64,000 nucleotides of DNA from Mactromeris polynyma (taxonomy: Eukaryota > Mollusca > Bivalvia > Venerida > Mactridae). The stretch is taken from assembly GCA_032209605.1 (NCBI GenBank), contig JASFXZ010000010.1, positions 8,205,385-8,269,384 on the forward strand, in the 5' to 3' direction. Below are positions 60,459-64,000 of the stretch, piece by piece; within the stretch, counting starts at the first letter, position 1; every line of letters begins with the position of its first letter. The position numbers were made by a program, and so were the translations under genes. The notes below the pieces were generated by a model. It was not told where the DNA came from and searched no databases. It worked only from the letters and a program-made list of their open reading frames with translations.

Positions 60459-61290
60459 ATCAAGCATTGGTAGCACTGATATCATTGTGTGTGTATTTAT
60501 CTACTATCTAGGTCATGCAGGGAGGTACTGTACTGTACAGTATGATCATGTATAGTAGGTCTCCATGATTAGCTGGCAAATGTTGAATCACTTCTATTGA
60601 CGGCCATTGTTTCTGTGACTTACAGCATCATAACAAAATAATATCGAAAGTCTGATAGGCACCACTTTTTAGAGTGTTCTGAATGTAGTTTTTAACGAGT
60701 GCTTGGAATGGAAACATCGACATGTTCTCCCTTTCAAGTTCTTTGTATTTTGTTAATTTTTATATTTTCTTAGAAGGCACAAGCGACCTCTCTTATTGAT
60801 TTTTTATCAGATGAGATACAGCTAATTGAGCAGTCCAGTCGACAGCCTCACTTCAAGCAAATGGTAATGTAGACCAGGCAGTACATATTGAAAGGGATTT
60901 TATTCCTTTATTTCTCAGTAAGCATACCAGTCAATGAATACTAAATAGTTCTGAAAATTGATCATTTTTTCAGAAAACCCCAATAAGTTCATCATCTTGA
61001 ACATAATTGTTGTACAATTTTAGTGTACAAGGATTACGAGTTTCATTCTCGAGTCAAACAGCGCTTACACAACTTGAGGTTTGTGACAGATGTGGCATCC
61101 TTGGTGATGTGATACTACCAATCAGCTAACATTTCCAAGAACTCTATTTGGTATCATCTAACAATGCTGAATGGAAATGCTTGATTGAGGGCTATCAGAC
61201 TAAATTCTAGATTTTGTTGTCAGATAAAAACATTACCAGAATCTACTGTTAATGTAAATGAAAACTGGATACAAATTCAATTTTTTCAGT

Positions 61291-62219
61291 TTTTATTTAT
61301 ATCGTTTTCTCTAGTTTTCAATCAACAAATTATAACAAACATTAAATCATGTATCCAAGACAGAAGTTAAAATGCCTTAAAAACACAATACTAGGCACAA
61401 TTATACCAAATTCACCATACAGTTATACATAGACAACTTTCTTTCTAGGTACGGATTCCTCTCTATAGCAATATAACGGGACTTATTGAAAACACAACTG
61501 CCCTAAACCAGATATTGTCATACTATTTATGCAAGTTTTAGAATGATGCAACAGGAGGAAATAATGTCTTAAAATAAAACATCTCATTTCACAAATTCCA
61601 AACTTCAGAATTCAGCATTGTAACAATCACACTATTACCAGATGGTACATTTTTTAGTAATGCATATCTTCAACGGATATATAACACTGTAGCCCAGACA
61701 ATACCAGCTCGTAACATGGCTACCTCATTTCTCGACACCAGCCAACTTTTGTTCAGGGTCACATCCATCTACTCTCCCTTTTAGTAATGCAGCAAAAGAA
61801 CTTTCATTACAAAAATTTGAACATGTGATATGATACATGGTATTTGTGTAATGAATAAAAATGAACATTAACAGAAGATGAACAGTTATTAACTTAGATC
61901 TAAAAAATAAACTCCAGCGACTAAAAATGTAACTGACTTACTAAGAATTTTAAAGGAGTCAAGAACATAAAATTTAGTATATACAGGCAAATATCACAAT
62001 GATGAAAAATTAATCCAGTACACTTCACTAAAGACCGACAGATGTTACAGTGATATTGTAATAAATCTATGATCACTGTAAGTATTGTTCAATAACGCGT
62101 CATTCTAATGTGGTCAAAATAAATAAGTGTCCATGGAATTTATTATAACATTAGTAGACCACAATTGACACCAAAGGGAGGTAAAGCTACACAGATGAGT
62201 CGCTAGAGTTAGCCCCATG
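61291..62219 (-). other. Probable TIMM17 3' UTR
   Basis: 930 bp downstream of the TIMM17 stop on the minus strand, ending at an AATAAA signal (reverse complement at 61292-61297). AT-rich with no recognised repeat. The end is inferred from the signal only. Confidence 0.45.
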
Positions 62220-62302
62220 TCATTGGTAACCAGTCTGAGCTTGTGAACCAAATCCAAATGGCTTTGAAGGTAGTTGGGATGGATCTTCCATTACTGCGTT
62301 TG
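62220..62302 (-). CDS. TIMM17: TIMM17 last coding exon
   Basis: 83 nt: completes the alanine codon split with the previous exon, then NAVMEDPSQLPSKPFGFGSQ and AQTGYQ stop. Acceptor TTCCACAG. Confidence 0.93.
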
Positions 62303-63684
62303 CTGTGGAATAGACAGAAAAGGAACAATGAACATATGGATATTCAGTTAAGCACAAAATATAAATTTGAAATGTGTAGAGAAGTACATTTATCACATAA
62401 CTTGCACTCCAGGAGTGGCATAAAGCAGTGACATAAATATCATATGTAACTAGTTACATAAATAGCCGAATCACAGCACTATTTAAAGTATATTTAAAGA
62501 TTGAAAACAATCTATTAATGGTGTTATGTGATAAATAGAATCTTACACGAGTGCTTATTTGATATTGTTTTTATGAAACTCATCAACTAAAAAGGAATAT
62601 GACCCTCGCAATTTGAAGGTTAAGATTTGTTGTGCAACATAAAAAATTGCCGAGATGTTACGATTGCTGGTCACTCCAGATCCAAAATGGATTTCGGTAA
62701 ATTCATCGAAATTCAGTGCATTTCGGTAAGGTAACCAAACCACTTATCAGAAAGTTAACCAATCCACGTAAAGGTTATAGACGTTGTTTGGTTGAAGAGA
62801 AATTGCCTTGGTGGTTTATGTAAGATTTGATTGGTTTACACAACACTGATAGGCAAATTGCAAAACCATGTTAGTACGACTGTGCCGAAAAATGCACCTC
62901 TTAGAGTAGAGAGGCTAATTCATTGGTCATTACTTATATACTGTAATTGTTTGTCCTTACATCAGAAGAACAATCTAAAAATACTGTAAGCAAAACTATT
63001 TTAGAAGTAATTAAAGGATATACAAAGTCTAACCATAGTGATACATTACTACAATTGTATTTAGAAAAAATATACCTGGATTGAACTGCTCAGCTGTCAT
63101 TCTCGTTATTAAAATACCAACTCCTTCAATCATTGCCAGCAATACACCACCTGAAAACAAAGGCAATATCAGGTTAAACCATCTATAAAACACATTAATT
63201 CTGTGAAGTAAATTGTAAGAAAATCCAAGTCAACCAAACAGAATGAATTTCAAAACCTCCTCCGCTTGTCATGATTCACAAAGAATATGAAGTGGAATTA
63301 CATCAATAGAGGCAAATTTAAGGAAAATATTTTCTGTGTACATAGAGGGTCCCGTGCTCAAGTACTATAATTCAGTTTTGAAAAAGAAGAAGAACTCAGA
63401 AATTGTAAATATAGAGTATTGAAGGCACAATATTGCCAATGTTTACATTAACTTCATAGCAGTATACTTTGATCTTTCTAGCAAACTATTCAAAATTTTG
63501 TGGGGCTGGAAATAGATACACTGAGAAAATAATAAGTTTAGAGACTAAATTGTGTAAATGCATCCTGTTATCAAAACAATAGTGCTAAATCATGTGAGAA
63601 AAATATCCCCCTTTATTCATAATTCATGAAATAAACAACACAACTTACCAACGACTGCAGATCCAAGCATGGCAGCTTTACCGT
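62220..63684 (-). CDS. TIMM17: TIMM17 mitochondrial inner-membrane translocase subunit, last three exons
   Basis: Tim17 is a core multispan subunit of the TIM23 complex, which imports presequence proteins across or into the mitochondrial inner membrane. Exons 63649-63684, 63076-63150 and 62220-62302 join in one frame (36, 75 and 83 nt; phase 1 at each junction). They encode GKAAMLGSAVVGG, VLLAMIEGVGILITR (last membrane helix), then EDPSQLPSKPFG and ending GYQ with TGA at 62222-62220. This closely parallels the C-terminus of animal TIM17 (GGILLALIEGVGILLTR, EDPSQLP). Only 63 residues are in the window; the first helices lie to the right. I cannot tell whether it would be called TIMM17A or B. 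Confidence 0.95.
62303..63075 (-). other. TIMM17 intron
   Basis: 773-bp AT-rich intron. A short direct repeat (CATTTCGGTAA / GATTTCGGTAA) lies near 62690-62735. No exon or element recognised. Confidence 0.6.
63076..63150 (-). CDS. TIMM17: TIMM17 penultimate coding exon
   Basis: 75 nt encoding GVLLAMIEGVGILITRMTAE QFNP (given in two parts) with split codons at both ends. Contains the hydrophobic last helix of Tim17. Acceptor TTTTCAG, donor CCAG|GTATAT. Confidence 0.95.
63151..63648 (-). other. TIMM17 intron
   Basis: 498-bp AT-rich intron between the 36-nt and 75-nt exons. No feature recognised. Confidence 0.6.
63649..63684 (-). CDS. TIMM17: TIMM17 36-nt coding exon
   Basis: Micro-exon encoding (N)GKAAMLGSAVV plus one base. 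Matches the 'NGPLAMVGSAMMGG' stretch of animal TIM17. Donor GTTG|GTAAGT, acceptor CAG. Found by homology and phase. Confidence 0.9.
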
Positions 63685-63937
63685 CTGAAATAATGAAAAT
63701 TGCCCAATTATATCAATCAATAAACAAACAATTGAAGACATTAATATAGGTTCAGAAAACAAATTAGCAGTCATTTTGTTAATTGTCAATACATCAATTT
63801 GATAGGTCAGTGAGAACTGCAATTGTTTGAAAAAATAATGTTTTTTACAATTTACTTAACAACATGTTTAAGACCCCTTGATGGACGTTATGTTTGCATG
63901 ATCATTGGGTGTGTAATGCATTCCATTCTAAAACAAG

Positions 63938-64000
63938 AGATGTTTGTAAAACATTATGCCCCCTGTGACCTTGTCCTTTGACCCCAAAATCAATAGGGTT
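63938..64000 (-). repeat. GGGGGCATAAT-family repeat, cut by window edge
   Basis: ACAAGAGATGTTTGTAAAAC, ATTATGCCCCCTGTGACCTT and TTTGACCCCAAAATCAA are the reverse complement of the right end of the 24.74-kb copy. The element continues past 64000. Confidence 0.75.

Larger units (their letters stand above)
58161..61290. other. Intergenic region between VGLL4 and TIMM17
   Basis: About 3.1 kb between the convergent gene ends. Holds the 51-bp minisatellite (58476), a pogo-like MITE (59295), a small inverted-repeat element (59974) and a SINE-like piece (60386). No gene recognised. Confidence 0.6.

Overview
The window is AT-rich animal nuclear DNA: intron-rich genes with GT-AG introns, large gaps filled by small inverted-repeat elements, tRNA-like SINEs and minisatellites. 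Three protein genes are recognisable by homology. The dispersed repeat whose ends read GGGGGCATAATGTTTG / ACAAGAGATGTTT (about 24.74-24.99 kb, 43.04-43.17 kb, and reversed at 63.94-64.0 kb) is a type I associate with bivalve molluscs, so a bivalve is the best guess. The species cannot be named from this sequence.

Layout. (1) 19-12896, minus strand: the first 18 coding exons (980 codons, one frame, all junction phases agree) of a MOV10L1-type RNA helicase, the piRNA-precursor helicase (Armitage in fly). The window ends before helicase motifs V and VI. (2) About 12.9-14.47 kb: the head-to-head interval between MOV10L1 and VGLL4, with TATA-like, E-box and CRE sites. (3) 14475-53424, plus strand: a vestigial-like 4 (VGLL4/Tgi) gene, with two phase-compatible alternative first exons (14475-14538 or 28174-28456) joined to four shared exons. 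The predicted proteins are 394 or 467 residues and carry three Tondu (TEAD-binding) motifs rather than the two of human VGLL4. (4) 53425 to about 58.2 kb: probable long VGLL4 3' UTR with several AATAAA signals and a 55-bp tandem repeat. (5) About 58.2-61.3 kb: intergenic, with a 51-bp minisatellite, two small inverted-repeat elements and a SINE-like piece. (6) 62220-63684, minus strand: the last three coding exons of TIMM17, whose 5' part lies beyond the right edge.

The three genes have unrelated jobs: piRNA biogenesis, Hippo-pathway transcriptional repression through TEAD/Scalloped, and mitochondrial protein import. I see no operon or multi-gene system and no convincing undescribed system. 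The observations most worth following are the third Tondu motif in VGLL4, the two phase-matched VGLL4 first exons, a SINE in MOV10L1 whose target-site duplication copied a 5' splice site, and three inverted-repeat elements in introns of the piRNA helicase gene.
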